Below, in pieces: positions 8,132-16,791 of a DNA stretch of 62,254 nucleotides. Within the stretch, counting starts at the first letter, position 1, and each line of letters opens with the position of its first letter. A program made the position numbers and the translations under genes. Origin of the DNA: Nitrososphaerota archaeon (GTDB lineage Archaea > Thermoproteota > Nitrososphaeria > Nitrososphaerales > Gagatemarchaeaceae); assembly GCA_028867035.1 (NCBI GenBank), contig JAGWHB010000007.1, positions 1 through 62,254 of the forward strand, read 5' to 3'. The notes beneath the pieces are model-generated. The model saw only the letters and a list, made by a program, of their open reading frames with translations. It searched no databases and was not told where the DNA came from.

Positions 8132-8785
8132 CTACTCCTGTTCGAGTATCTCTACTGTTCTGGCGCTTCCGACCAGCTTCTTGAACCTCTGCGCGTCGGC
8201 CAGAGTCCCGACTATCTTTTGGTAGTGCATTGGGACTGCCACCTTCACCTTCATAGCCTTCGCTGCTTCGGCAGCCTCTTCGGCCGTCATCACATACGTC
8301 CCTGAGACTGGGAGGAAGGCCACGTCGACGTCGAGAGCCTTCATCTCCGGTGTCGCGTCGCTGTCCCCCGCGTGGTAGAATCTGGCCCCGTCGAGGGTGA
8401 CGACGTAACCGACCTTGCCGTCTTCCTTCGGATGGAAGACCTTCCCAGGTTCCCTGAACTTGTCGATGTTGTACGCTGGTATGGCCTCTATGCCGACGCC
8501 CTTGACCTCGATCTTGGATCCTGGGCTTACGAATTCCTTCTTCTGCGGATATGGTCGGAGAGGCGCCTCGCAGATCTTCGGCGCCACGATGGTGGTAGAT
8601 GGACTCGTGAACCTCCTGATGTCGTCGTCACTGAGATGGTCGTAGTGCTCGTGGGAGATGAGGAGGACATCCGCCTTATAGTCCCCCTTCGCCTTGAACG
8701 GGTCGAGGATGAGCGTCCTGGAGCCCTGTAGGACGAAAGTATCGTGCCCGAGCCAGTGGACTTCGACTCCCTTGTAAGTCCACAA
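8132..8785 (-). CDS. UlaG-like metallo-beta-lactamase fold hydrolase (UPF0173 type)
   Basis: This 217-residue metal-dependent hydrolase has the short single-domain architecture of the UlaG/UPF0173 group. The metal motif SHEHYDH (HxHxDH), the upstream HWLGHDTFVLQG, the YHAGDSD segment and the final PMHYQ histidine are all present. Substrate is unknown; family members act on phosphodiesters or lactones. The start is TTG 8785. The gene lies 12 bp downstream of the proteasome beta-subunit gene and may share its transcript. Confidence 0.8.
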   Translation of the reverse strand: MWTYKGVEVHWLGHDTFVLQGSRTLILDPFKAKGDYKADVLLISHEHYDHLSDDDIRRFTSPSTTIVAPKICEAPLRPYPQKKEFVSPGSKIEVKGVGIEAIPAYNIDKFREPGKVFHPKEDGKVGYVVTLDGARFYHAGDSDATPEMKALDVDVAFLPVSGTYVMTAEEAAEAAKAMKVKVAVPMHYQKIVGTLADAQRFKKLVGSARTVEILEQE

Positions 8786-8797
8786 TCCTGGCCGCCT

Positions 8798-9397
8798 CTA
8801 GAGGTTGATTCCTTCCTCTTTGATGCCCGACTTGTCTATGGTCAACAGGTCGATGCCGTTGCCGCTCATCGCGTCTCTTGCAATTGCGGCCTTGATGGCT
8901 GAGACCACGAGGTCTCTGGCTTCCTTCTGGGTCATCGTCGGGGTGTATCCTGCCTCCACTACGCCTATGGCGGTCTCCTCCCCCGTCCCAACGGTCGCAT
9001 ACTGGTCCGAGATGACGCTCCCCAGCGGGTCGAGGACGTACACCACGGGCTTGTCCCCCATTCCGCCAAGTATCACCTGAGTGAGAAGCGGAGCGTACCT
9101 GTTCTGGAACATGAGGGTCGACATGAGCTTGGCCACGGAGTTGGGCTTCAGCGACTTCCTCGACTCCAGCTCTTTGAGCTTCGAGTAGACACCGACTTCT
9201 TTCACTAGGTTCTGCATGTCCGCTACCATGCCGGCGCACACAGCCCCTACCGTTTCGGTGACCCTGAACACCTTCTTCCCCGACTTGCTCCTCACGAAGC
9301 TCCCCAGGGTTATGCGCCTCTCGGCTCCCAATACGACGCCGTCCTTGTAGGCGACGCCGACCGCAGTGGCGCCTGGCATGTATGCTTCATAGGACAT
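8798..9397 (-). CDS. psmB: Proteasome beta subunit lacking Thr1 (PsmB1-like)
   Basis: A 199-residue 20S core beta subunit. The N-terminus MSYEAYMPGATAVGVAYKDG aligns with the start of mature catalytic beta subunits, but counting back from the conserved ERR and GKK motifs puts Ala where the nucleophile Thr1 should be. Crenarchaeal second beta subunits show the same PATAVG-type start. This subunit is therefore probably non-catalytic or poorly active and would pair with the Thr1-bearing subunit at 14204. The rest of the fold is complete (AGMVADMQNLV, GGMGDKPVVYVLDP, VGTGEETAIG). The UlaG-like gene follows in the same direction. Confidence 0.85.
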   Translation of the reverse strand: MSYEAYMPGATAVGVAYKDGVVLGAERRITLGSFVRSKSGKKVFRVTETVGAVCAGMVADMQNLVKEVGVYSKLKELESRKSLKPNSVAKLMSTLMFQNRYAPLLTQVILGGMGDKPVVYVLDPLGSVISDQYATVGTGEETAIGVVEAGYTPTMTQKEARDLVVSAIKAAIARDAMSGNGIDLLTIDKSGIKEEGINL

Positions 9398-9457
9398 TGG
9401 AAATCTGGCTGGGCGCGAAGCCCCGTCCTTTTAGACATTGTGCCTTTTGGTTCCACG

Positions 9458-10498
9458 TCAGGTGCCCTTTGGGCGCAGTGTGACAAGCGCGCTGCCTCCT
9501 TCCGACTCGACAGACCACTCGAACTGAACGAACTGCTCGGCCAGGTGAAGTCCGGACTGGAGGTGCGGGGTGACCTCCGGGACCCTCACCCTCGAAGGCC
9601 CGGGAGCCAACGCGAGGAGTGGGACGAGCATGTCCGCCAGGTTCGAGTCGAGGCACCCTCCGGACCTCGCCATGGCGACGAACCTCGAGGCGGCTTCGCG
9701 CCCCACCTCCTCCGCGGGCTTCCCTTTCGCTCCTATCGCATCCGAGCCGAGGAGAGCGTGCGCGCCCACGGAATAGGCGAGGATGGAAGATCCAGGAGAG
9801 TCAGCCTGTTCTTCAGAGACGTCGGCGGCTTCGATATGCATTCCCGATCTTGAGATGATTTCGGAGGCGGACGCCATCTGGCGTTCCGCCACCCCCCTCG
9901 GCAGCTTGGCGCACCTGCTCAACAGCCTGACCCCGGTGACTTCGGACCGGGACGTCATGTCAAGTGGGAGCACCGACTCGCAAGGTTCGATGGATGCCGT
10001 GACTCTGCCTCCCCCCCGAGGGTAGTAGCCCCTGCGAGACGAGGTGACGTCGACCTTGATGCCCATGGACCTGTACCCCTCTCTGACGACGCGCTGAAAA
10101 TAGTCGAAGGTAGGGCTCCACGGGACGTCCGTCCCCCCTGTAAGGCCCAGGCTCAACTTGGAGCCGCTCAGGGAGACGGCGGGGACGACCGCCTGGAGGA
10201 CGAGAGTTATGCTTGCCGCGGTCCCCATGTCTATGGCCAGCTCCTGCAAGCGAGGCTTCCCCGGCACGAAGGACACGGCCGACGAACCCTCCTCCGCCCC
10301 GCTCAGCTCCCCTCCGAAAATCCTGGCCAGGGTCAGGAGAGCCGACAGGTGCTGCCTCTTGAGCCCGGGGACCTCCCTCCCGGCTCTGATCTTCACGACG
10401 CGGACCGGGACCCGTTTGATCGCCGAGAAGGCGACCGCGGTGCGGAGTATCTGCCCTCCACCCTCCCCCTGCGACCCATCGACCTCGACGAACGCCAC
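9458..10498 (-). CDS. rtcA: RNA 3'-terminal phosphate cyclase
   Basis: A 346-residue ATP-dependent enzyme converting RNA 3'-phosphate to 2',3'-cyclic phosphate. The start FVEVDGSQGEGGGQILRTAV is diagnostic, followed by RAGREVPGLKRQHLSAL, LGLTGGTDVPWSPTFDYF and GYYPRGGGRVTASI. Near the C-terminus HLQSGLHLAEQF contains the His expected to form the adenylate intermediate. It starts at GTG. It forms a divergent pair with nadM. The RNA ligase RtcB and archease are encoded about 14 kb away in the same window, which supports a functional RNA repair or tRNA-splicing set. Confidence 0.93.
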   Translation of the reverse strand: MAFVEVDGSQGEGGGQILRTAVAFSAIKRVPVRVVKIRAGREVPGLKRQHLSALLTLARIFGGELSGAEEGSSAVSFVPGKPRLQELAIDMGTAASITLVLQAVVPAVSLSGSKLSLGLTGGTDVPWSPTFDYFQRVVREGYRSMGIKVDVTSSRRGYYPRGGGRVTASIEPCESVLPLDMTSRSEVTGVRLLSRCAKLPRGVAERQMASASEIISRSGMHIEAADVSEEQADSPGSSILAYSVGAHALLGSDAIGAKGKPAEEVGREAASRFVAMARSGGCLDSNLADMLVPLLALAPGPSRVRVPEVTPHLQSGLHLAEQFVQFEWSVESEGGSALVTLRPKGT

Positions 10499-10541
10499 GG
10501 CCTGGCTGAAAGCTGGGCGGATTAAGATGTGACGCGGGTTC

Positions 10542-10550
10542 TCTTAAATA
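10542..10550 (+). promoter_or_regulatory. TATA box of nadM (TCTTAAATA)
   Basis: A/T-rich archaeal TATA-like element ending 31 bp before the nadM ATG, a spacing that suits a leaderless or very short leader transcript. Confidence 0.55.
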
Positions 10551-10581
10551 GGCGAGACCGGGCCGGCCGCACGAGAACGGA

Positions 10582-11118
10582 ATGCGAGTCGGTCTGCTTG
10601 TGGGCCGCTTCCAGCCATTCCATCTGGGCCACCTCGAAGCAGTCAAGTACGCGCTCAAGCACGTAGGGTACCTCTACGTCGTCGTGGGCTCTGCCCAGAG
10701 GAGCCATGAAAGGGACAACCCCTTCACCGCGGGCGAAAGGATCACAATGATCAAGAGCGCGCTCGACGGAAACGGGGTCGACCCATCTAAGTGGATGGCC
10801 ATACCCATACCTGACGCCGATTCCCACTCGCTCTGGGTCTCTACCGTGGAGTCCATGGTCCCGAAGTTCGACCTCGTATTTACCAACGACGCCCTGACAT
10901 TCCTCCTCTTCAACGAAGAACGCATCGAGGTCAGGGCGGTCCCATACCTCGACAGGAAGAGGTACTCGGCGACCAACGTGAGGGACAGGATCCTGGAGAG
11001 GAAGGACTGGGAGAGCCTGGTCCCCGGTCAGGTGGCCAAACTGGTGAAGAAATTCGGAGGCGTGGAGAGGGTAAGAGCGCTTATGCGGAAGGACCTGAAG
11101 GGCGGAGAGCATGGATAA
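10582..11118 (+). CDS. nadM: Nicotinamide-nucleotide adenylyltransferase
   Basis: The 178-residue archaeal NMN adenylyltransferase makes NAD from NMN and ATP. The nucleotidyltransferase signature is at the N-terminus (GLLVGRFQPFHLGHLEAV, HxGH type) and the second motif YSATNVRDRI (SxTxxR) is near residue 135. Length is typical for the archaeal NadM group. The stop overlaps the start of the class V aminotransferase by 8 bp, so the two are co-transcribed. Confidence 0.92.
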   Translation: MRVGLLVGRFQPFHLGHLEAVKYALKHVGYLYVVVGSAQRSHERDNPFTAGERITMIKSALDGNGVDPSKWMAIPIPDADSHSLWVSTVESMVPKFDLVFTNDALTFLLFNEERIEVRAVPYLDRKRYSATNVRDRILERKDWESLVPGQVAKLVKKFGGVERVRALMRKDLKGGEHG

Positions 11119-12205
11119 GCAGAAACTGATCATGCTTCCGGGACCGACGAACGTCTCCGACAGGGTGATGCGCGCCATGCTCGGGCCGATCATCAACCAC
11201 AGGGGGGACGCGTTCAGGGAGCTGTACAGGGGGGTCCTAGAGAAGACGAGGCAACTCTTCCAGACCGAAGGCGCAGTGTTGGTACTTTCCTCTTCGGGGA
11301 CGGGGGGGGTCGAAGCGGCTGTGTGGAACCTCATCAGGCCGGGGGATGTGGCCGTGGTCCCGGTGTTCGGGGAGTTCAGCACGAGGCTCGCGGAGACCGT
11401 GGAGCTGGCAGGCGGGAGGGCGCTGCGGGTGACGTCAGACTTCGGCAAGGTGCCCACCCTCGATCAATTGAGGGAGGCCGTGGACAAGCAGGGGCGCTTC
11501 AAGGCCCTGTTCCTTGTGCACAACGAGACGAGCACGGGGGTGGCCGCCCCCTACCTCGAGGAAGCGACCAGGCTCGCCAGGGACCACGGGGCGTTCGCCG
11601 TAATCGACGCCATCTCGAGCCTCGGGGGGTACGCCATCCCGGTGGACAGGTGGGGGGTCGACATGTGCATCACGGGAAGCCAGAAGTGCGTCGCCGCTCC
11701 CCCGGGACTTGCACTCCTCTCGGTCAGCGACCGGGTCGTCGAGTTCCTCAAAGGGTCTCCCACCAAGACGAGGTACTTCGAGATTTCGAGATATCTCGAG
11801 TACGGCGCCAGGGGGGAGACTCCGTTCACTCCAGCCCTGCCGCTGTTCTACGCCCTCGACGAGGCGCTCAAGGAGCTGCTGGAAGAGGGGCTCGCCAACA
11901 GGGTCGAAAGGCACGACAGGATGTCAGCGCTCATCTACGAGGGCCTGGCGAGGATGAAACTGAGACCGGTCGCCGAGAAGGACGTCAGGTCGAAGACCGT
12001 GATCGCCTCCTACTACCCCTCAGGGGTGGACGACGCGAAGTTCAGGAAGGCCCTGGCCTACGACAAGGGCGTGGTCATCGCAGGCGGGTTCGGCCCGTTC
12101 GCGGGGAAGGTGTTCAGGGTGGGGTGCATGGGGCAGATCAACGAGGGTTTCGTCCAGACCACTCTGAAAGCCATCGGCGAGACGATGGCCGCGTTTGGAA
12201 ACTGA
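11111..12205 (+). CDS. Class V aminotransferase (serine-pyruvate / alanine-glyoxylate type)
   Basis: A 364-residue PLP enzyme of the Ser-pyruvate/Ala-glyoxylate aminotransferase group. It begins with LPGPTNVSDRVMRAMLGPII and the substrate-loop INHRGDAFRELY, and the PLP lysine is in TGSQKCVAAPPG. It likely interconverts glyoxylate and glycine, or hydroxypyruvate and serine, using alanine or serine as donor; the precise pair is not readable from sequence. It overlaps nadM by 8 bp, a tight two-gene operon. KBL/TDH elsewhere in the window also feed glycine metabolism. Confidence 0.87.
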   Translation: MDKQKLIMLPGPTNVSDRVMRAMLGPIINHRGDAFRELYRGVLEKTRQLFQTEGAVLVLSSSGTGGVEAAVWNLIRPGDVAVVPVFGEFSTRLAETVELAGGRALRVTSDFGKVPTLDQLREAVDKQGRFKALFLVHNETSTGVAAPYLEEATRLARDHGAFAVIDAISSLGGYAIPVDRWGVDMCITGSQKCVAAPPGLALLSVSDRVVEFLKGSPTKTRYFEISRYLEYGARGETPFTPALPLFYALDEALKELLEEGLANRVERHDRMSALIYEGLARMKLRPVAEKDVRSKTVIASYYPSGVDDAKFRKALAYDKGVVIAGGFGPFAGKVFRVGCMGQINEGFVQTTLKAIGETMAAFGN

Positions 12206-12209
12206 AAGT

Positions 12210-12217
12210 CTTTAAAC
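12210..12217 (+). promoter_or_regulatory. TATA box of the FKBP gene (CTTTAAAC)
   Basis: TATA-like element 26 bp before the ATG at 12243 and just after the aminotransferase stop, suggesting an independent, nearly leaderless transcript. Confidence 0.5.
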
Positions 12218-12242
12218 CCAACACGAAGGCTGGTCGAATCCT

Positions 12243-13031
12243 ATGGGGTTTGAGAAGGGCGCTCTGATATTCGCCAACTACACCGCGCGGGTCAAGGACA
12301 CCGGCGAAGGGATCGAGTCGACCGTGGAGTCCGAGGCCAAGAAGCTCAAGATATTCGAGGAGTCGAGGAAGTACGAACCGAGGCTGGTGGCCGTGGGGGA
12401 GGGGTGGCTGATATCGGGCCTTGATTCCGAGGTCGCGAAGCTCTCCGTCGGAGACAAGAAGGAGATCGAGCTTCCCCCCGAGAAGGCGTTCGGCACGAGG
12501 GACCCGACCCAGCTGCGGATGATCCCGCTCCGCAAGTTCGGTGAGAGGGAGCACGACCTGACCGTGGGCGACTCCGTCGACATAGACAACAGGGTTGGGA
12601 TTGTGCGCTTCGTCGGTTCGGGGAGGGCCCAGGTCGACTTCAACCACAGGCTCGCAGGCAAGTCCATAGTCTACGACTTCGAAGTCCTGAGGACGGTCGA
12701 CACGGACGAGGACAAGGTTAGGGCGCTGATCGACCGAAGGCTCGCGGGGGACGGGGGCAAGGTCACCTTCGAGCTGGCGGGCGGCGCGCTGACTGTCACC
12801 ATACCCGAAGGCCTCTTCCTCGTAGAGGGGCTCCAGATAATCAAGAGAGGGGTCGCGAACGACGTCTTCAAGTTCGTCCCGGCCCTCGGCTCGCTCACCT
12901 TCCTCGAGAGGTTCAACAACGAGAAGGCCCAGCCGAAGAAGGAGGAGCCGAAGGCTGAGAAGCCTGCAGAGGCCACGGAGCCTCCGAAGCCCAGAAAGAA
13001 GAAGGCCGTGCCGCCGGCCCAGACGGCCTAG
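12243..13031 (+). CDS. FKBP-type peptidyl-prolyl isomerase, long archaeal form
   Basis: The 262-residue protein starts like archaeal FKBPs (ALIFANYTARVKDTGEGIES) and has the SlyD-like FKBP core with an inserted flap domain (PPEKAFGTRDPTQLRMIPLR), then FNHRLAGKSIVYDFEV. A further domain of about 70 residues follows, and the C-terminal 35 residues are a Lys/Pro/Glu/Ala-rich tail, probably disordered. It would act as a cytoplasmic proline isomerase and chaperone. It converges on and overlaps the G1P dehydrogenase gene by 4 bp. Length and domain order match the long archaeal class. Confidence 0.85.
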   Translation: MGFEKGALIFANYTARVKDTGEGIESTVESEAKKLKIFEESRKYEPRLVAVGEGWLISGLDSEVAKLSVGDKKEIELPPEKAFGTRDPTQLRMIPLRKFGEREHDLTVGDSVDIDNRVGIVRFVGSGRAQVDFNHRLAGKSIVYDFEVLRTVDTDEDKVRALIDRRLAGDGGKVTFELAGGALTVTIPEGLFLVEGLQIIKRGVANDVFKFVPALGSLTFLERFNNEKAQPKKEEPKAEKPAEATEPPKPRKKKAVPPAQTA

Positions 13032-14068
13032 ATAACCCCGGTAGACTTCGCCAGCGCGGTCGCGCTCTTCTTGTCGAGCTTCTTCCTGGACAGGATGGTG
13101 TACCTATCCGGGCGTATCGAGCTCGCCTTGACAAGGGACTGTACAACCTTCGAATCGTCCACGCCGATCTGGGAGGCTTCCACCGGCGCACCCACGTTCT
13201 TCAGGGCTGACCGGACCTTTCTCCAGTCGACGCCGTGGAGCTTCGCCATCATGATGGTCCCGATCCCGCACTTCTCCCCGTGCAGGCCCGAATCTGGCGC
13301 GAGCAAGTCGAGATAGTGGCTGAAGAGGTGCTCGGACCCCGAGCAGGGGCGCGAGCTCCCCGCTATCCCCGCCGCAACCCCGGTGCTGATGAGCGCCTCC
13401 ACTAGTTCCCTGACGCTCTCCTTCCCGAACTTGCCCAGCATCCGCGAGCGCTCCAGGACGAGGTTCGCGCTCATGAGCGCGAGGCTGGCGGAGTAGCTGC
13501 CGTAGTACTCCCCGTTGACCCTGTGGGCCAGCTGCCAGTCCTTGACCGCGGTCAGCTTCGAGACGAGGTCCCCGCACCCGGAGGCGAGGAGGCGCTTCGG
13601 GGCGGAGGCGATCACTTCTATGTCAGCCAGTATCCCGACGGGAGGCTTCGCCATGACCGAGTACGGCCTGTCCAGGCCCTTCAGGGATGCGAACGGACTG
13701 GAGATCCCGTCATGGGAAGCGCTTGTGGGGACTGAATAGAAGGGCAGGTGCATCCTGAAGGCCGCCAGCTTGCCCACGTCCACGCTCTTGCCCCCGCCGA
13801 CCCCGATTATGCACCCCGAGCCCGAGGCGCTCCGGATCACACGCTCCACATTGTCTGTGTCGGCAGCCGCCACCTCCACCCAGACGGGCTCCGCCCCGAT
13901 GGCGGAGTCGACCGCCTTCCTGACCCTGGTGGTGGTATTCGAGCCCGAGGCTATGACTACCTTCTTGTCTCCGGCGGAATCCTTGATGAAATCGCCCAGC
14001 TTCGAGATGACCCCTTCTCCGATCAGGACCTTGGTCGGAAGCTCCATCAGATGGTAGCCCGTATCCAC
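13028..14068 (-). CDS. egsA: sn-glycerol-1-phosphate dehydrogenase
   Basis: A 346-residue NAD(P)-dependent enzyme that reduces dihydroxyacetone phosphate to sn-glycerol-1-phosphate, setting the stereochemistry of archaeal membrane lipids. The sequence LPTKVLIGEGVISKLGDF, the dinucleotide-binding GVGGGKSVDVGKLAAF and PTSASHDGISSPFAS are characteristic, with metal ligands expected in ASHDG and the later SGSEHLFSHYLD histidines. It starts at GTG 14068 and is divergent from the active proteasome beta gene. The DGGGP-synthase-like UbiA at 54.7 kb acts later in the same lipid pathway. Confidence 0.92.
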   Translation of the reverse strand: MDTGYHLMELPTKVLIGEGVISKLGDFIKDSAGDKKVVIASGSNTTTRVRKAVDSAIGAEPVWVEVAAADTDNVERVIRSASGSGCIIGVGGGKSVDVGKLAAFRMHLPFYSVPTSASHDGISSPFASLKGLDRPYSVMAKPPVGILADIEVIASAPKRLLASGCGDLVSKLTAVKDWQLAHRVNGEYYGSYSASLALMSANLVLERSRMLGKFGKESVRELVEALISTGVAAGIAGSSRPCSGSEHLFSHYLDLLAPDSGLHGEKCGIGTIMMAKLHGVDWRKVRSALKNVGAPVEASQIGVDDSKVVQSLVKASSIRPDRYTILSRKKLDKKSATALAKSTGVI

Positions 14069-14113
14069 ATTGAGGCGACCCCCCGTCGTGATTTAAGGCC
14101 ACTGCGGCGGCGT

Positions 14114-14129
14114 GTGCATCCAAATGCAC
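14114..14129. promoter_or_regulatory. Palindrome GTGCAT-CCAA-ATGCAC between egsA and psmB
   Basis: Six-base perfect arms with a 4-bp spacer in the divergent promoter region, upstream of the TATA-like box of the proteasome gene. Possible operator; a single copy is seen. Confidence 0.35.
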
Positions 14130-14145
14130 CGTAGGCCTTGGAAAG

Positions 14146-14153
14146 ATTAAATA
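14146..14153 (+). promoter_or_regulatory. TATA box of the active psmB gene (ATTAAATA)
   Basis: A/T-rich element about 50 bp before ATG 14204. Its position argues against the in-frame upstream ATG at 14138, which lies before it. Confidence 0.5.
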
Positions 14154-14203
14154 AGCAACGGCGCGGCGGGAATTTTTGTCCGTTCTGGAGGCTTGTGAAC
14201 CCA

Positions 14204-14875
14204 ATGTCGAGAGATTTCAACCAAGTAGGAAAGAAGACGCTAGGCTCTGCCATGTACCACGGCACCACCACGGTCGGCCTCGTCTGTTCCGACGGAGTGG
14301 TCCTAGCGACCGACACAAGGGTCACCGCCGGAGGATTCATCGCCCACAAGAGAGGGAAGAAGCTACTGAAGATCGACGATAACATCGCAATGACAATCTC
14401 GGGGGGAGTAGCGGACGCCCAGAACGTCGTGGACACGGCGAAGTATTACACCAACATGTACAGGATGGAGAAGGGGAGGCCCATGCCGGTCAAGGCCGCG
14501 GCCCAGGTGGTGTCGAACATGCTGTTCTCTGCCAGGTACTATCCGTACATAGCCGACGTGCTCGTCGGAGGAGTGGACAGCAGCGGGGGCTCGCTGTTCA
14601 ACGTGGACATTTTCGGGTCCATCAACAAGGAGAGCATGATAGCGACGGGGAGCGGCTCCCCGGTCGCCTACGGCGTACTAGAAGCGGAGTTCAAGGAGGG
14701 GACGACAGTCGCCAAGGCCTACCCGCTGGCGGCGAAGGCGATCATAGCCGCGACGAAGAGGAACGTGGCCACCGGAGACCACTTCGACGTGGCCATACTC
14801 GACAAGGAGGGCTTCAGGGAGCTCACCGAGCAGGAGAAGGACAAGCTCCTGGCCCAGTTTACATCTAGCAATTAG
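14204..14875 (+). CDS. psmB: Proteasome beta subunit, catalytic (Thr1 present)
   Basis: The catalytic beta subunit of the 20S proteasome. After a propeptide of about 20 residues (MSRDFNQVGKKTLGSAMYHG) comes TTTVGLVCSDGVVLATD, with Thr1 exposed by autocleavage after Gly; the Asp in ATDTR and the Lys in RGKKLL are the other catalytic residues. The body continues with ISGGVADAQNVVD and the SGSGSPVAYG loop. ATG 14204 is preferred over 14138 because the TATA-like box lies between them. It pairs with the Thr1-less subunit at 8798. aCPSF1 starts 2 bp after the stop. Confidence 0.92.
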   Translation: MSRDFNQVGKKTLGSAMYHGTTTVGLVCSDGVVLATDTRVTAGGFIAHKRGKKLLKIDDNIAMTISGGVADAQNVVDTAKYYTNMYRMEKGRPMPVKAAAQVVSNMLFSARYYPYIADVLVGGVDSSGGSLFNVDIFGSINKESMIATGSGSPVAYGVLEAEFKEGTTVAKAYPLAAKAIIAATKRNVATGDHFDVAILDKEGFRELTEQEKDKLLAQFTSSN

Positions 14876-14877
14876 TC

Positions 14878-16791
14878 TTGGAACAGAAAGCGAGCGGCGT
14901 AAGCCTAATGAGCGCCATTCTGAACAATATCCCAGCGGAGGCTCAGATCACAAGGATCGAGTACGAGGGCCCCAGGATAGCGCTGTACACCAAGAACCCG
15001 GCGTTCCTCCACAAGAACAGCTACGTCATATCGGAGATAGTCAACTCCCTGAAGAAGCGTGTCGTCACCCGGACCGAGAAGTCGATCAGGAAGCAGGAGA
15101 GCGACGCCCGCCAGGCACTTGAGAGGATCCTCCCCACCGAGGCGGGAGTTTCAAACTACTTCTTCGACGACGCCCTCGGGGAGATAACACTCGAAGCGGA
15201 GAACCCCAGGCTGCTGTCGCAGGAGGCTGGGTTCGACCTGGGAAACGCCATGGAGCAGACGGGGTGGAAGGTGAAGGTGAGAAAGGCCCCTCACATCAAG
15301 TCGACCGCCATCCAGAACGTGTACTACGCCCTCAAGGCGGGGTCCGAGGCCCGGGAGAAGTTCTACAGGGAGCTGGGGGAGGCGATATTCAGGCCGAGGA
15401 TGGCCGCCGAGGAGCACGTCACAATCAAGACGCTCGGCTCGTTCCAGGAGGTAGGAAGGTCTTGCATCCTGGTGGAGACAGCGGAGAGCAAGGTGATGCT
15501 CGACTGCGGCATCCACCCAGGGTCGAGGAACACCTGGGACGCCTATCCGCGGCTGGACTGGGCGGACATATCCCCCAACGACCTGGACGCCATAGTCATC
15601 AGCCACTCGCACCTCGACCACATGGGGTTCCTCCCTGCCATGTACAAGTACGGCTACGACGGGCCGGTCTACTGCACCGAGCCCACCCTCCCGCTCATGA
15701 CGCTCCTGCAGAACGACTTCGTGAAGATAGCCCAGATAGAAGGCGGGAGGCTGATCTACGACCAGAAGGACATCCGGGACGTCATCCAGCACGCGATAAC
15801 CCTCCCCTACGGCATGGTCACCGACATATCCCCTGACATCAAGCTCGTGTTCAATAACGCGGGCCACATTCTCGGCTCCGCCACCGTCCACCTCCACATC
15901 GGGGAGGGGGCCCACAACATAGTCTACACGGGGGACTACAAGTATGGGAGGACCCAGCTCTTCGACTCGGCCACCTGGAACTACCCCAGGGTCGAGACGC
16001 TCATCACGGAGAGCACCTACGGGGCCAAGGAGGACATAATGCCGGTCAGGGAGGAGGTGGAGATGAACTTCGTCAACGCAATCAACGGGATCCTGAAGAA
16101 CGGAGGCAAGGTGCTCATCCCCATCCCCGCCGTAGGGAGGGCGCAGGAGATACTCCTCGTCATCGACCAGTACATGAGGAACAAGATCCTGGTGGAGGCC
16201 CCGGTCTTCACCGAGGGCATGATCTCAGAGGCCACGGCGATACACGTCTCCTATGCGGACTACCTCTCGCGGGAGCTCAGGGCCAAGATACTCGACGAAG
16301 GGGTCAACCCTTTCAAGTCGGAGTACTTCACCGAGGTCGAGCACCCGACCGACAGGGAGGAGGCGTACAGGGAGGGGCCGGCGATAATCATGGCCACCTC
16401 AGGCATGCTCGAGGGCGGGCCCGTGCTCGACTACTTCGAGCACCTCGCGCCGTCGGAGAAGAACAAGATCCTCTTCGTCTCCTACCAGGTCCAGGGGACC
16501 ATCGGACGCAGGGTCCTCGACGGCGGGAGCCAGGCGAGCCTGATGGACCAGAACGGCAAGATAAAGATCGTCGACGTGAGGGCCTCGGTCCAGAAGATTG
16601 AGGGGTTCAGCGGCCACAGCGACTACAACCAGATCGTACGCTTCGTCGGCAAGGTGAGGCCGAAGCTCCAGCTTGTCCTCGTGAACCACGGCGAGAAGCG
16701 GAAGACGGAGAACCTGGCCTACGCGATTCAGAGGATCTACAGGATACCTGCGCTACACCCTGCGGTGCAGGAAGCTATACGCGTCTACTGA
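14878..16791 (+). CDS. aCPSF1, KH / metallo-beta-lactamase / beta-CASP ribonuclease
   Basis: The 637-residue archaeal cleavage and polyadenylation specificity factor homologue is the general 3'-end transcription termination nuclease. The N-terminal about 180 residues hold two KH-like domains. The metallo-beta-lactamase core follows with SHSHLDHMGFLP (HxHxDH), NAGHILGSATVHLHIG and YTGDYKYG; the beta-CASP cap includes AVGRAQEILL and MATSGMLEGG, and the last motifs are FSGHSDY and LVNHGEKRKTENLA. All metal ligands are present. It starts at TTG, 2 bp after psmB, so the two are likely co-transcribed. It overlaps the convergent SepF gene by 7 bp. Confidence 0.95.
   Translation: MEQKASGVSLMSAILNNIPAEAQITRIEYEGPRIALYTKNPAFLHKNSYVISEIVNSLKKRVVTRTEKSIRKQESDARQALERILPTEAGVSNYFFDDALGEITLEAENPRLLSQEAGFDLGNAMEQTGWKVKVRKAPHIKSTAIQNVYYALKAGSEAREKFYRELGEAIFRPRMAAEEHVTIKTLGSFQEVGRSCILVETAESKVMLDCGIHPGSRNTWDAYPRLDWADISPNDLDAIVISHSHLDHMGFLPAMYKYGYDGPVYCTEPTLPLMTLLQNDFVKIAQIEGGRLIYDQKDIRDVIQHAITLPYGMVTDISPDIKLVFNNAGHILGSATVHLHIGEGAHNIVYTGDYKYGRTQLFDSATWNYPRVETLITESTYGAKEDIMPVREEVEMNFVNAINGILKNGGKVLIPIPAVGRAQEILLVIDQYMRNKILVEAPVFTEGMISEATAIHVSYADYLSRELRAKILDEGVNPFKSEYFTEVEHPTDREEAYREGPAIIMATSGMLEGGPVLDYFEHLAPSEKNKILFVSYQVQGTIGRRVLDGGSQASLMDQNGKIKIVDVRASVQKIEGFSGHSDYNQIVRFVGKVRPKLQLVLVNHGEKRKTENLAYAIQRIYRIPALHPAVQEAIRVY

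Noticed and set aside
10522..11457. Minus-strand frame of 311 codons
   Set aside because: Covers nadM and the aminotransferase start in antisense; no protein-like features, while the sense genes have full motifs.
14138..14203. Longer N-terminus for the catalytic proteasome beta subunit
   Set aside because: The upstream ATG lies before the TATA-like box, and the added residues are not propeptide-like.
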